From Ruminococcus sp. (GTDB taxonomy: Bacteria; Bacillota; Clostridia; Lachnospirales; Lachnospiraceae), in contig JACERV010000037.1 of the NCBI GenBank assembly GCA_013911065.1, positions 1 through 50,444 on the forward strand: a stretch of DNA of 50,444 nt. Direction: 5' to 3'. Under the pieces are notes generated by a model. It was not told where the DNA came from. It ran no database searches and saw only the letters and a list, made by a program, of their open reading frames with translations. Shown here in pieces: positions 42,505 to 50,244 of this stretch. Both the position numbers and the translations under genes were made by a program. Numbering within the stretch: the stretch's first letter is position 1; each line of letters opens with the position of its first letter.

Positions 42505-43353
42505 TTACCCCCTTGCAATTTTATTGATCTGTGCCTGAATCAGATTGATGATAAACAGCAATACAAATGCAAAAAGAACCATAACAAGCGCGATAGATGT
42601 AGCTGCAGGATAGTTGAACTGTTCCAGTTTGTTCATAATAATCAGCGGTACAATCTGAGTTTCGTAAGGAATGTTCCCCGCAATAAATACCACACTTCCG
42701 TATTCTCCCATAGAACGGGCAAATGCCAGACCAAATCCCGCCAGAGCAGCCGGCAGAATTTCAGGAAGCACCACCTTGAAAAAAATACGGGAGCGGCTTG
42801 CCCCTAAAGCAGATGCCGCCTCCTCGTATTGAGGATCAAGTTTTTCCAGCACCGGCTGGATGGAACGCACTACAAAGGGAATACCGATAAAAATCATGGC
42901 AATGGTAATGCCTATTCTTGTGTAGGAAATCTCAATACCGGCTTTTGCAAACAATCCGCCTATCCAGCCCTCCCCGGAATACAATGTAGTCAGGGCAATG
43001 CCCGCTACCGCTGTAGGCAGGGCAAAGGGCAGCTCAATCAGGCCATCCAGTACCCGCCGCAGCGGAAATTTATAGCGGGTCAGAATCCAGGCAAGCAGGA
43101 TACCGAACACTACATTGATTACGGCGGCAATGGCAGAGCAGGAAAGGCTGACTTTGTAGGCTGCTATCGTCTGCTTATCCGTTACTACCTGCCAGAATTC
43201 GCGGAAGGTAGAATCAGAAAGGATTAAAAATACAGAAAACAGGGGAATCAGCACAATCAGACTGAGCATCGTAACGGTGATTCCCATAGAAAGTCCAAAG
43301 CCTGGTATCACGCTGTTGTTTTGTTTTTTAAAGTGCATTTTCAGACTGAACAT
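42505..43353 (-). CDS. cysT: sulfate ABC transporter permease subunit
   Basis: A 282-residue permease with six helices. The EAA loop is LEKLDPQYEEAASALGASRSRIFFKVVLPE (about 167-196), and RSMGEYGSVVFIAGNIP is the CysT/U signature near 210. It follows the binding protein gene and forms the channel with CysW. Confidence 0.94.
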   Translation of the reverse strand: MFSLKMHFKKQNNSVIPGFGLSMGITVTMLSLIVLIPLFSVFLILSDSTFREFWQVVTDKQTIAAYKVSLSCSAIAAVINVVFGILLAWILTRYKFPLRRVLDGLIELPFALPTAVAGIALTTLYSGEGWIGGLFAKAGIEISYTRIGITIAMIFIGIPFVVRSIQPVLEKLDPQYEEAASALGASRSRIFFKVVLPEILPAALAGFGLAFARSMGEYGSVVFIAGNIPYETQIVPLIIMNKLEQFNYPAATSIALVMVLFAFVLLFIINLIQAQINKIARG

Positions 43354-43388
43354 ATACGTCCCCCTTAAACAGTAATATAAATTTTTAT

Positions 43389-44444
43389 TTATTGATAAAT
43401 CTGATCAAAAATGGCCCCGTCTTCAAAAAATTTCTCAGCTGCTGCAGCCCAGCCCCCGAAATCGTCATTAATATTAACTAGTTCGATATTCAGATCGAAG
43501 GTATCACTAAACTCGCTTAGAATCTCAGGGGCGGAGGGGCGGTAATAATTCTCACCTTCCAGCCGCTGTGCCTCATCGGAATAGAGATATTCAAGATAAG
43601 CCTTGGAAACCTCTCCGGTCCCATGCTTTTCCACATTGGCATCCACCACTGCAACCGACGGCTGTGCCAGGATACTCAGGCTGGGCGTAACAATCTCATA
43701 TTCGCCTGGATGCTCTTTAACAGAAAGAAAGGCTTCGTTTTCCCATGCCAGCAGCACATCACCTTTTTTATTTTCCACAAAGGTAGTAGTTGCACCCCGG
43801 GCACCGGAGTCCAGTACAGATACATTATCATACAGTGATTTTAGGAATTCTTTGTTTTTTGCCTCATCACCGCCGTATTTCTTATCGGCATAAGCCCATG
43901 CTGCCAGAAAGTTCCATCTGGCGCCGCCGGAGCTTTTGGGGTCAGGTGTAATGACTTCAACCCCCGGCTTTACAATGTCATCCCAGTCCTTAATATTCTT
44001 TGGGTTATCTTTGCGTACCAGAAAGACGATTGTGGAAGTGTACGGGGCGCTGTTCTTCGGAAACTCATCCACCCAGCCGTCGTCAATCAGACCGCCTGTA
44101 CGGAGCTCATCAACATCACCTTCCAGCGCCAGTGTCACCACATCAGCCTCATTGCCTTCCAGGACTGAACGTGCCTGTTTACCGGAGCCTCCATGGGACT
44201 GGATAATTTCTGCCTTCTGTCCTTTTTCCTTTTCCCAGTATTCCTGAAAAAGCTTGTTGTACTGTTCATATAATTCTCGGGTAGGGTCATAAGAAACATT
44301 GGTAATGGATACGGTTTCAGAGGAGGATTTCTCATCCTTTGAAGACGATGCCTTATCCGAGCAGCCGGTAACAGTTCCCAGAATTGAAACCAGTGCAATT
44401 GCCAGTGCCAGAATTCTTTTGGATAAAATATAAGTGCGTTTCAT
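43389..44444 (-). CDS. sbp: sulfate-binding lipoprotein
   Basis: A 351-residue substrate-binding protein. The signal peptide ends in the lipobox TVTGC (Cys 28). The mature part contains NVSYDPTRELYEQYN, SHGGSGKQARSVLEG and NPKNIKDWDDIVKPGVEVITPDPKSSGGARWNFL, the sulfate/thiosulfate-binding signatures. It delivers sulfate to CysTWA. A short Cys-containing leader ORF precedes it, and the promoter lies upstream of that ORF. Confidence 0.95.
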   Translation of the reverse strand: MKRTYILSKRILALAIALVSILGTVTGCSDKASSSKDEKSSSETVSITNVSYDPTRELYEQYNKLFQEYWEKEKGQKAEIIQSHGGSGKQARSVLEGNEADVVTLALEGDVDELRTGGLIDDGWVDEFPKNSAPYTSTIVFLVRKDNPKNIKDWDDIVKPGVEVITPDPKSSGGARWNFLAAWAYADKKYGGDEAKNKEFLKSLYDNVSVLDSGARGATTTFVENKKGDVLLAWENEAFLSVKEHPGEYEIVTPSLSILAQPSVAVVDANVEKHGTGEVSKAYLEYLYSDEAQRLEGENYYRPSAPEILSEFSDTFDLNIELVNINDDFGGWAAAAEKFFEDGAIFDQIYQ

Positions 44445-44482
44445 AGAAAATACCTCTTTTCATTATTTTTAGTTGGCTCTTT

Positions 44483-44557
44483 TCAAACATTGTTCAATGG
44501 AGATAAGATACAACATCGAAAACGCACCGGAAGGCGCAGATTGGCTTTATTTAACAT
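44483..44557 (-). CDS. 24-residue leader peptide with tandem Cys codons
   Basis: ATG 44557 to TGA 44483: MLNKANLRLPVRF-RCC-ILSPLNNV. AGGAGG lies 7 nt upstream, the strongest ribosome site around, and the ORF sits in the sbp leader between its promoter and the sbp start (38 nt past the stop). The two adjacent Cys codons (UGU UGU) are at positions 15-16. Inference: ribosome stalling or slowing at low cysteine controls sbp-cysTWA expression. A short CATTG/CAATG stem overlaps the end of the ORF. I saw no factor-independent terminator in the leader. Confidence 0.65.
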   Translation of the reverse strand: MLNKANLRLPVRFRCCILSPLNNV

Positions 44558-44608
44558 TTCATTCCCTCCTCGCTTCAAATTCTCATTTTCCCTATAGGTT
44601 TAATATGT

Positions 44609-44637
44609 ATTATATTGAAAGACTTATAAATTTGCAA
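44609..44637 (-). promoter_or_regulatory. promoter of sbp-cysT-cysW-cysA
   Basis: TTGCAA (44632-44637), 17 bp, TATAAT (44609-44614), about 52 bp before the leader peptide start. Confidence 0.78.
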
Positions 44638-44647
44638 CGGGAAATCA

Positions 44648-44661
44648 GGCAATCGTTTGCG
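44648..44661. promoter_or_regulatory. operator box 3 of sulfate regulon
   Basis: GGCAATCGTTTGCG. It shares GCAATCGTT with boxes 1 and 2, in the same orientation relative to transcription, and is centred 38.5 bp upstream of the -10 edge, exactly as box 1. Confidence 0.6.
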
Positions 44662-44780
44662 TTCAGGATTTCTTTTGATTATATAATAGTAAAATTTTTG
44701 TCTTTGTGCTAAAATGGAAAAAGTAGAAAAACGAGAACAAATCTTATTTTTAACTAATTCAGTATTAAAGGAGAGTTATT

Positions 44781-46025
44781 ATGTCATCTATCCGTCCCTT
44801 TCAGAGCGTGCGTCCTGCTAAAGAACTGGTTGCTTCCATTGCTGCACTGCCTTACGATGTATACAACCGTAAAGAGGCAAAAGATATTGTGGAAAAAAAT
44901 CCTCTTTCTTTTTTAAAAATAGACCGGGCAGAAACCCAGTTTTCATCAGATATGGATATGTACTCCCAGCCTGTATATGATAAAGCACGGGACACATTGA
45001 ATGAAATGATAGATAACGGTTCTTTTGTCAAAGATGAGGCACCTGGTTATTATATTTATGCCCTCACCATGAACGGCCACACACAAACCGGCCTGGTGGG
45101 CTGTGCTTCTATCGATGATTATATGGAGAACAGAATCAAAAAACATGAAAATACGCGGGAAGATAAAGAACTGGACAGAACCCGCCACATTGATACATTA
45201 AGTGCACAGACAGGGCCGATTTTTCTGGCTTATCATGAGAATGTTGAATTGAATCAAATCCTGGATGCGGTAAAAATGACGGACCCCCTCTATGATTTTA
45301 CCAGCGAGGACTTCGTGCGGCACCAGGTATGGAAAATCAGCAGTAAAGAAGATATTGGGAAAATCACTCATATTTTTGAAGAGATTGACAATATTTATAT
45401 AGCAGACGGACATCACAGAGCCGCCTCCGCGGTAAAGACGGGCTTAAAGCGCAGGGAAGAGCATCCTGATTATAATGGGAATGAGGAATTTAACTATTTT
45501 CTTTCCGTCCTGTTTCCGGCTGAGGAGCTTCACATCTATGATTATAACCGGGTGGTTTCTGACTTAAACGGCTATACATTTGATGAGCTTCTTGCTATGA
45601 TTGGAAGCGGTTTTGAAATTACGGATATGGGACAAGAGGTCTGTCGCCCTTCCTGCAAGGGCGAAATCGGACTTTATGGAAATGGCCGCTGGTACCGTCT
45701 GAAGGCAAATCCATTCCTGTTTTCGGAGGACCCGGTAAACAGCCTGGATGTATCCATCCTGCAAAATGTGGTTTTAGGGCCTCTGCTTGGAATCAAAGAC
45801 CCTAAGACGGACACCCGCATTCAGTTTGTTGGCGGCATACGCGGACTTGAGGCACTGGCTGATATCGTCAGCAGCTCCGGCAGCGGTGCGGCATTTGCCA
45901 TGTACCCTACCTCTATGGAGGAATTGCTCCTGGTTGCAGATGCCGGAAGGTTAATGCCTCCTAAATCCACCTGGTTTGAGCCCAAACTCAGGAGTGGATT
46001 ATTTATCCATCAGTTCGAGAGATAG
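44781..46025 (+). CDS. DUF1015 family protein
   Basis: A 414-residue protein recognised as DUF1015. It begins IRPFQSVRPAKEL with AALPYDVYNRKEA, and has HENTREDKELDRTRHID near 120 and YIADGHHRAASA near 212. The DGHHR motif resembles ParB/sulfiredoxin-fold kinases such as serine kinase SerK, so phosphotransfer is conceivable; no function is established to my knowledge. GGAGAG precedes ATG. Its gene neighbours give no pathway. Confidence 0.85.
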   Translation: MSSIRPFQSVRPAKELVASIAALPYDVYNRKEAKDIVEKNPLSFLKIDRAETQFSSDMDMYSQPVYDKARDTLNEMIDNGSFVKDEAPGYYIYALTMNGHTQTGLVGCASIDDYMENRIKKHENTREDKELDRTRHIDTLSAQTGPIFLAYHENVELNQILDAVKMTDPLYDFTSEDFVRHQVWKISSKEDIGKITHIFEEIDNIYIADGHHRAASAVKTGLKRREEHPDYNGNEEFNYFLSVLFPAEELHIYDYNRVVSDLNGYTFDELLAMIGSGFEITDMGQEVCRPSCKGEIGLYGNGRWYRLKANPFLFSEDPVNSLDVSILQNVVLGPLLGIKDPKTDTRIQFVGGIRGLEALADIVSSSGSGAAFAMYPTSMEELLLVADAGRLMPPKSTWFEPKLRSGLFIHQFER

Positions 46026-46030
46026 TTTAT

Positions 46031-46157
46031 AGACGGCGATTAAATCGCCGTCTGCACCGAGCACGGTCGCTTTGCGACAAAATACCACTTCGTGCGAGTG
46101 TGCATCCGCCAGAGGCAGCTATATATTCGGTGATTTTTAATCATCGAATATATAGCT
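46031..46157. repeat. multi-hairpin spacer between DUF1015 and map
   Basis: Stems in order: AGACGGCGAT/ATCGCCGTCT (46031-46053), nested GCAC..GCACG with CGTGC..GTGC around GTCGC/GCGAC, then a 19-bp stem AGCTATATATTCGGTGATT/AATCATCGAATATATAGCT (46117-46157, one G-T). No gene. Either a terminator cluster plus inserted palindromic repeat, or a structured leader of map. Confidence 0.6.
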
Positions 46158-46190
46158 ATAGTACCACCAAATTAAAAGGAGATGTAAAGA

Positions 46191-47054
46191 ATGGAAAGAA
46201 ATGACCTTTGCTGGTGCGGCAGTGGAAAGAAATACAAGAAATGCCACATGGTGATTGAAGACAGGATAAGACAGCATGAGAAAAAGGGAGAAATTGTTCC
46301 CAGACTCAAACTCTTAAAGACTCCCTTTCAGATTGAAAAAATCAAAGAGAGTGCAGCACTGAATACAGCTGTTTTGGATGCAGTAGCTGAGCAGATTCAT
46401 ATCGGAATGAGTACTGCTGAAATTGACAAAATTGTTTACGATTTTACAACAGAGCATGGCGGAATTCCTGCAACCCTTCATTATCAGGGATTTCCAAATA
46501 GTGTGTGTACTTCCCTGAACAATGAAGTCTGCCACGGTATCCCGGATGAAAATATCATCCTGAAAGAAGGAGATATTATTAACGTTGATGTATCTACAAA
46601 TTTAAACGGATACTTTTCAGATGCCTCAAGAATGTTCAAGATGGGTCAGGTTTCTGAACGTGCGGAGCGTATTGTAAGAGTGACGGAAGAGTGTGTAGAA
46701 TTAGGACTTGCAGCCGCAAAGCCCTGGGGACATTTAGGAGATATTGCACATGCCATTAACACCCATGCCCAGGCAAATGGTTATTCTGTTGTAGAGGATA
46801 TAGGAGGACATGGGATTGGCCTGAAATTCCACGAAGACCCATTTGTCAGCTATGTTACGCCAAAAGGGAGTGAAATGCTTCTCGTACCCGGGATGATGTT
46901 TACAATTGAACCGATGATTAATGAAGGAAGCCCGGATTTCTATGTAGATGAGGACAATGACTGGACAGTATATACGATGGATGACGGACTTTCATCACAG
47001 ATTGAGTATATGGTTCTGATAACAGAAGACGGAGTGGAAGTATTGACTAAATAA
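46191..47054 (+). CDS. map: methionine aminopeptidase with SEC-C zinc motif
   Basis: A 287-residue type I methionine aminopeptidase that removes initiator Met. An N-terminal SEC-C zinc knuckle (CWCGSGKKYKKCH, residues 7-19) precedes the pita-bread fold. Metal ligands: Asp in INVDVST, Asp in FSDASRM, His in GGHGIGL, Glu in TIEPM, and Glu in SSQIEYM. The SEC-C extension is common in Clostridia and may bind ribosomes. Many Firmicutes have a second map without it in the ribosomal operon. AGGAGATG precedes ATG. Confidence 0.94.
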   Translation: MERNDLCWCGSGKKYKKCHMVIEDRIRQHEKKGEIVPRLKLLKTPFQIEKIKESAALNTAVLDAVAEQIHIGMSTAEIDKIVYDFTTEHGGIPATLHYQGFPNSVCTSLNNEVCHGIPDENIILKEGDIINVDVSTNLNGYFSDASRMFKMGQVSERAERIVRVTEECVELGLAAAKPWGHLGDIAHAINTHAQANGYSVVEDIGGHGIGLKFHEDPFVSYVTPKGSEMLLVPGMMFTIEPMINEGSPDFYVDEDNDWTVYTMDDGLSSQIEYMVLITEDGVEVLTK

Positions 47055-47058
47055 TCAT

Positions 47059-47103
47059 GAGGATGCTGCAAAATGAGCTTATTACACATTTTGCGGCATC
47101 CTC
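47059..47103 (+). terminator. hairpin after map
   Basis: A 17-bp stem GAGGATGCTGCAAAATG/CATTTTGCGGCATCCTC with one G-T pair and an 11-nt loop, 4 bp after the map stop. Confidence 0.65.
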
Positions 47104-47144
47104 TGCTCTATCCCGTCATACTGTATTCTATAAAGGAGGCTCTC

Positions 47145-48062
47145 ATGGAAAAAACTACAAAGGCATACTTTGCCATAACACTCCAATCACTGATTATTGG
47201 GTTTTCTTTTTTATTTGTTAAAATTGCACTAAGAAGCGCGGATACAATGTCGCTGTTAGCGCACAGGTTTACACTGGCAGCTCTTTGCATTTTAATTTAC
47301 GGCCTTTTCAACCGGAATAAAATCCATGTTAGTTTTTCTGACTGGTTAAAGATTATGCCCTACAGCATTATTTATCCTATTTTATTCTTTTTGCTGCAGA
47401 CTCTCGGGCTGAAAATCATCTCTTCTTCCGAGGCAGGGATTGTCCAGGCCATGGCGCCTATTTTAACCCTTATTGCAGCCAGAATTATATTGAAGGAACA
47501 AATTGGAAACCTGCAGAAGCTTCTTATGGTTATCTCTGTATCAGGTGTTGTTTTCATCAATATCATGAATGGATTTAACATCGGCAATTATAGTTATCTC
47601 GGATTCCTGTTTATTTTAATGTCCGCAGTATCATTTGCAATTTACAATGCATTAACTAAGAAGCTGTCAAAAACTTACTCGATTTTTTCTATTGTATATG
47701 TTACAAGTATTACAGGCTGTATTGTTTTTAACTTCATATCAGTTGTCCAGCATGTTATAAACGGTAATATTTCCGCCTATTTTAAACCATTTTCAGATCT
47801 GTCCTTTGTTTTGGCAATTATATATCTTGGTGTATTTTCATCTTTAGTAACATCCTTGCTCACCACATATTCATTGAGCAAACTAGAAGCAACTAAAGTG
47901 GGACTTTTCAGCAATGTGTCAACGGTTGTCACTATCCTGGCAGGAACTGTTTTTTTACACGAATCACTGCACTATTATCACTACATCGGGATTATAGCCA
48001 TTTTAACCGGAACCATAGGCTTCAACTTAATAAAATTACCCCGCAAACCGTCTGATTCTTAG
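47145..48062 (+). CDS. EamA/DMT family transporter
   Basis: A 305-residue drug/metabolite-type transporter with ten hydrophobic helices in two EamA repeats. Repeat one spans about 8-140 (ending SSEAGIVQAMAPILTLIAARIILKE), repeat two about 155-298 (KLEATKVGLFSNVSTVVTILAGTVFLHESLH). Substrate unknown. ATG 47145 has AAAGGAGG; the longer frame starts inside the map terminator hairpin. Its 3' end overlaps the convergent radical SAM gene by 27 bp. Confidence 0.9.
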   Translation: MEKTTKAYFAITLQSLIIGFSFLFVKIALRSADTMSLLAHRFTLAALCILIYGLFNRNKIHVSFSDWLKIMPYSIIYPILFFLLQTLGLKIISSSEAGIVQAMAPILTLIAARIILKEQIGNLQKLLMVISVSGVVFINIMNGFNIGNYSYLGFLFILMSAVSFAIYNALTKKLSKTYSIFSIVYVTSITGCIVFNFISVVQHVINGNISAYFKPFSDLSFVLAIIYLGVFSSLVTSLLTTYSLSKLEATKVGLFSNVSTVVTILAGTVFLHESLHYYHYIGIIAILTGTIGFNLIKLPRKPSDS

Positions 48063-48635
48063 TTCTACTCCCAATGAATCTGCCAGTTCCTGACTGGCCT
48101 TTATGTCTTCCTTGGATAATACATCTACAATGGTCAATTTTACTTGCGGAATATAGTCTTTACATTCGGAAGTAAAATCGAGCATAGCTTCGAATGCATT
48201 TTCAAACCTGGGGCGGGTAACATTTATGTACGCCTCCCTGGTTGGTGCATTGAGGCTGATGGATACAGAATCCACCACCCCGGCCAGGATTGGAATGATA
48301 TCTTTATTATGATATAGATTTCCCAAACCATTTGTATTAACGCGGATGGACATCCCATATTTTTCTTTTGCATATCTGGCTGATCCGACAAGGTTCTCTA
48401 ACGCACAGGTCGGCTCCCCATAACCACAATATACCAGCTCTTTGCGGCCGTCAAAGTCAAACTCATCCATTGCCGCCTTAATTTCTTCCAATGTTGGGTC
48501 TGCTTTGTGCCAAAGTGTTTCCGCGTCTCCTACCCCATCTCCGTGGCTGCGGATACAGAAGGTGCACCGGCAGTCACACAGATTGGTAATATTTGCATAA
48601 ACTTGATTTCTATAAACATATAAGATATCAGCCAT
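48036..48635 (-). CDS. TatD-linked radical SAM protein
   Basis: A 199-residue short radical SAM protein. The 4Fe-4S motif CxxxCxxC lies in NLCDCRCTFCIR (C18, C22, C25), followed by YCGYGEPTCALE (SAM-binding GGE-like) and SIRVNTNGLGN. The size and motif context match the family linked with TatD nucleases; TatD is not in the window. The reaction is unknown. ATG 48635 has GAGGAG; the upstream ATG is weaker. It overlaps the transporter gene tail to tail. Confidence 0.83.
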   Translation of the reverse strand: MADILYVYRNQVYANITNLCDCRCTFCIRSHGDGVGDAETLWHKADPTLEEIKAAMDEFDFDGRKELVYCGYGEPTCALENLVGSARYAKEKYGMSIRVNTNGLGNLYHNKDIIPILAGVVDSVSISLNAPTREAYINVTRPRFENAFEAMLDFTSECKDYIPQVKLTIVDVLSKEDIKASQELADSLGVELRIRRFAG

Positions 48636-48701
48636 TATTCTCCTCACCTTTCCCATAACTTCTTTCATTATTTTGTACAGAACTCTTTATTCAGAATCTG
48701 T

Positions 48702-49226
48702 TTACTTATTCACATAATGCAGCATTTTCTCTGCCTTTCTCTTTACATGAGCTTTATCCATAGATACCGCTAACAGCAGAAAAATAGCTGCGCTGCCGCC
48801 GGATTGTATTGCGCTGCCTGCCAGTGACGCTGCCGGTGCTAAAAAGGAGCCAAACAGAATCCCCTCGGCCAGATAGTACCCGGCTGCGGAAATAACTGCC
48901 GCTGCAAACGGTGCAGCTATGTTTCTTGGTACGAGTATTTTTCCCTCTTTACTTGTAAATGGAAGGGTAATCAACATTTTTATCAGAATTGTGGCAGGTG
49001 CCCACATTGGTGCACTCAATAAATCCGCCAATCCGCCCCCTATGGCCGCTGCCGCCAGTGCATAAGGTCTGGGAAGAAATACCGCAGCCATATAAATCAG
49101 CGCATCCCCAAAATGGATATATCCGCCGTTTGCTCCGTATGGAATATGACAGATGTATACAGTCATCACTGTAATCATAGCTGCAAACACCCCTGTCATT
49201 GTCACTTTTGAAGTATTATTCCGCAT
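48702..49226 (-). CDS. ECF transporter S-component-like protein (probable vitamin B6 specificity)
   Basis: A 174-residue membrane protein with about five or six helices. It has KVTMTGVFAAMITVMTVY at the start, then GGYIHFGDALIYMAAVFLPRPYALAAAAIGGGLADLL, the pattern of ECF S-components (COG4720/TIGR04002 type). It lies 29 bp after a pyridoxine kinase gene, so pyridoxine or pyridoxal is the likely cargo. ATG 49226 has GGGGAG; a GTG at 49235 is also in frame. The shared EcfAAT module would be elsewhere. Confidence 0.8.
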   Translation of the reverse strand: MRNNTSKVTMTGVFAAMITVMTVYICHIPYGANGGYIHFGDALIYMAAVFLPRPYALAAAAIGGGLADLLSAPMWAPATILIKMLITLPFTSKEGKILVPRNIAAPFAAAVISAAGYYLAEGILFGSFLAPAASLAGSAIQSGGSAAIFLLLAVSMDKAHVKRKAEKMLHYVNK

Positions 49227-49255
49227 ACCTTTCACTCCCCTTTTCTAATTTTAGA

Positions 49256-50110
49256 TTATTTGATTAACATTCCCAGAAACTGCTCATAATTCACACCGTC
49301 ATTGCGTGGAATATTTTCTTTTACAGAGTCTTCCATTGCACGCTCAATAAATTTTCCTGCCAGTTGTATGCTTTCCATAATCTTATCTCCTCGTGCAATT
49401 CCGGCAGTTATAACAGATGCAAATAAGTCACCGGTTCCCGAATAGCTTCCGCCAATATATGGAAAAGCTGAGAGATTTACCTGCTTTTCGGAAACCGCCA
49501 GATTCCCCATCTTCTGTACTCCGTCCTTCTCATCCAAAAAAGAAACTCCAGTGACAATTACTGTATCCGGCCCCTCTTTTATTAAATTTTTTGCCATCTG
49601 CTCAATCACAGTCAAAAGATGGTGCTCATCTGTCAGGCTCTGAATCATCCGGTAATCTGTATCCGTCAGAAGGCAAAGCTCCGTCAGGTTGGGTGTTATA
49701 ACATCTGCTCTGCACGCCAGTTCTTTCATCAGACTGCACAGCCTCTCTGTAAACATATCGTACACCCTGCCATTATCCCCCATAACCGGATCTACCAGCA
49801 AAAATGTATTCTTCTTATAAAAGGTGTGCAGAAACTGAAAAATATTTTCAATCTGCTGCGCGCTCCCTACGAATCCAGTGTAAATCCCATCAAAGGAGGC
49901 GCCCATCTTCTCCCATTCCTGTCTGAAATTTTCCATTTTATCTGTATAGTCATCCCAGAAATAACTTGGATACCCGGTCTGCCCGCTTAATACCGCTGTC
50001 GGCAGGGGACAGGGCTGAACTCCCATAGCTGCAATTACTGAAATAGCGGCAGTTAGTGAACAGCGTCCAAAACCGGATAAGTCATTGATGACAGCAATTT
50101 TTTTCGTCAT
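49256..50110 (-). CDS. pdxK: pyridoxal/pyridoxamine kinase
   Basis: A 284-residue ribokinase-fold kinase that phosphorylates B6 vitamers. It shows AVINDLSGFGRCSLTAAISVI at the start, MGVQPCPLPTAVLSGQTGY, LLVDPVMGDNGRVY near 120, TPNLTELCLLT, and the anion hole GGSYSGTGDLFAS near 223 with the catalytic Asp. Transcribed with the S-component gene as a B6 salvage pair. Confidence 0.92.
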   Translation of the reverse strand: MTKKIAVINDLSGFGRCSLTAAISVIAAMGVQPCPLPTAVLSGQTGYPSYFWDDYTDKMENFRQEWEKMGASFDGIYTGFVGSAQQIENIFQFLHTFYKKNTFLLVDPVMGDNGRVYDMFTERLCSLMKELACRADVITPNLTELCLLTDTDYRMIQSLTDEHHLLTVIEQMAKNLIKEGPDTVIVTGVSFLDEKDGVQKMGNLAVSEKQVNLSAFPYIGGSYSGTGDLFASVITAGIARGDKIMESIQLAGKFIERAMEDSVKENIPRNDGVNYEQFLGMLIK

Positions 50111-50168
50111 AATATAACCTCATTTCTCTTATGGTAAAAGAAGATTACCTGGATGACATCATATCACA

Positions 50169-50219
50169 AAAGTGGTTCACCCTAAAAGTCCAGTTATAAT
50201 AAATTTGACCAGTCCAGTT
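50169..50219 (-). promoter_or_regulatory. candidate MocR/PdxR-type operator upstream of pdxK
   Basis: On the minus strand AACTGGACT occurs twice (50211-50219 and 50187-50195, 24 bp apart), then AACCACTTT (50169-50177), the inverse of AAAGTGGTT. Two direct repeats plus an inverted copy near a B6 gene resemble PdxR sites. No pdxR is in the window. Confidence 0.4.
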
Positions 50220-50244
50220 TGGATATAAGTACGCCTTAGCGTAC

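Noticed and set aside
44473-44712. 79-residue plus-strand frame upstream of DUF1015
   Set aside because: It runs antisense over the sbp promoter and leader peptide, has no ribosome site, and its composition is not protein-like.
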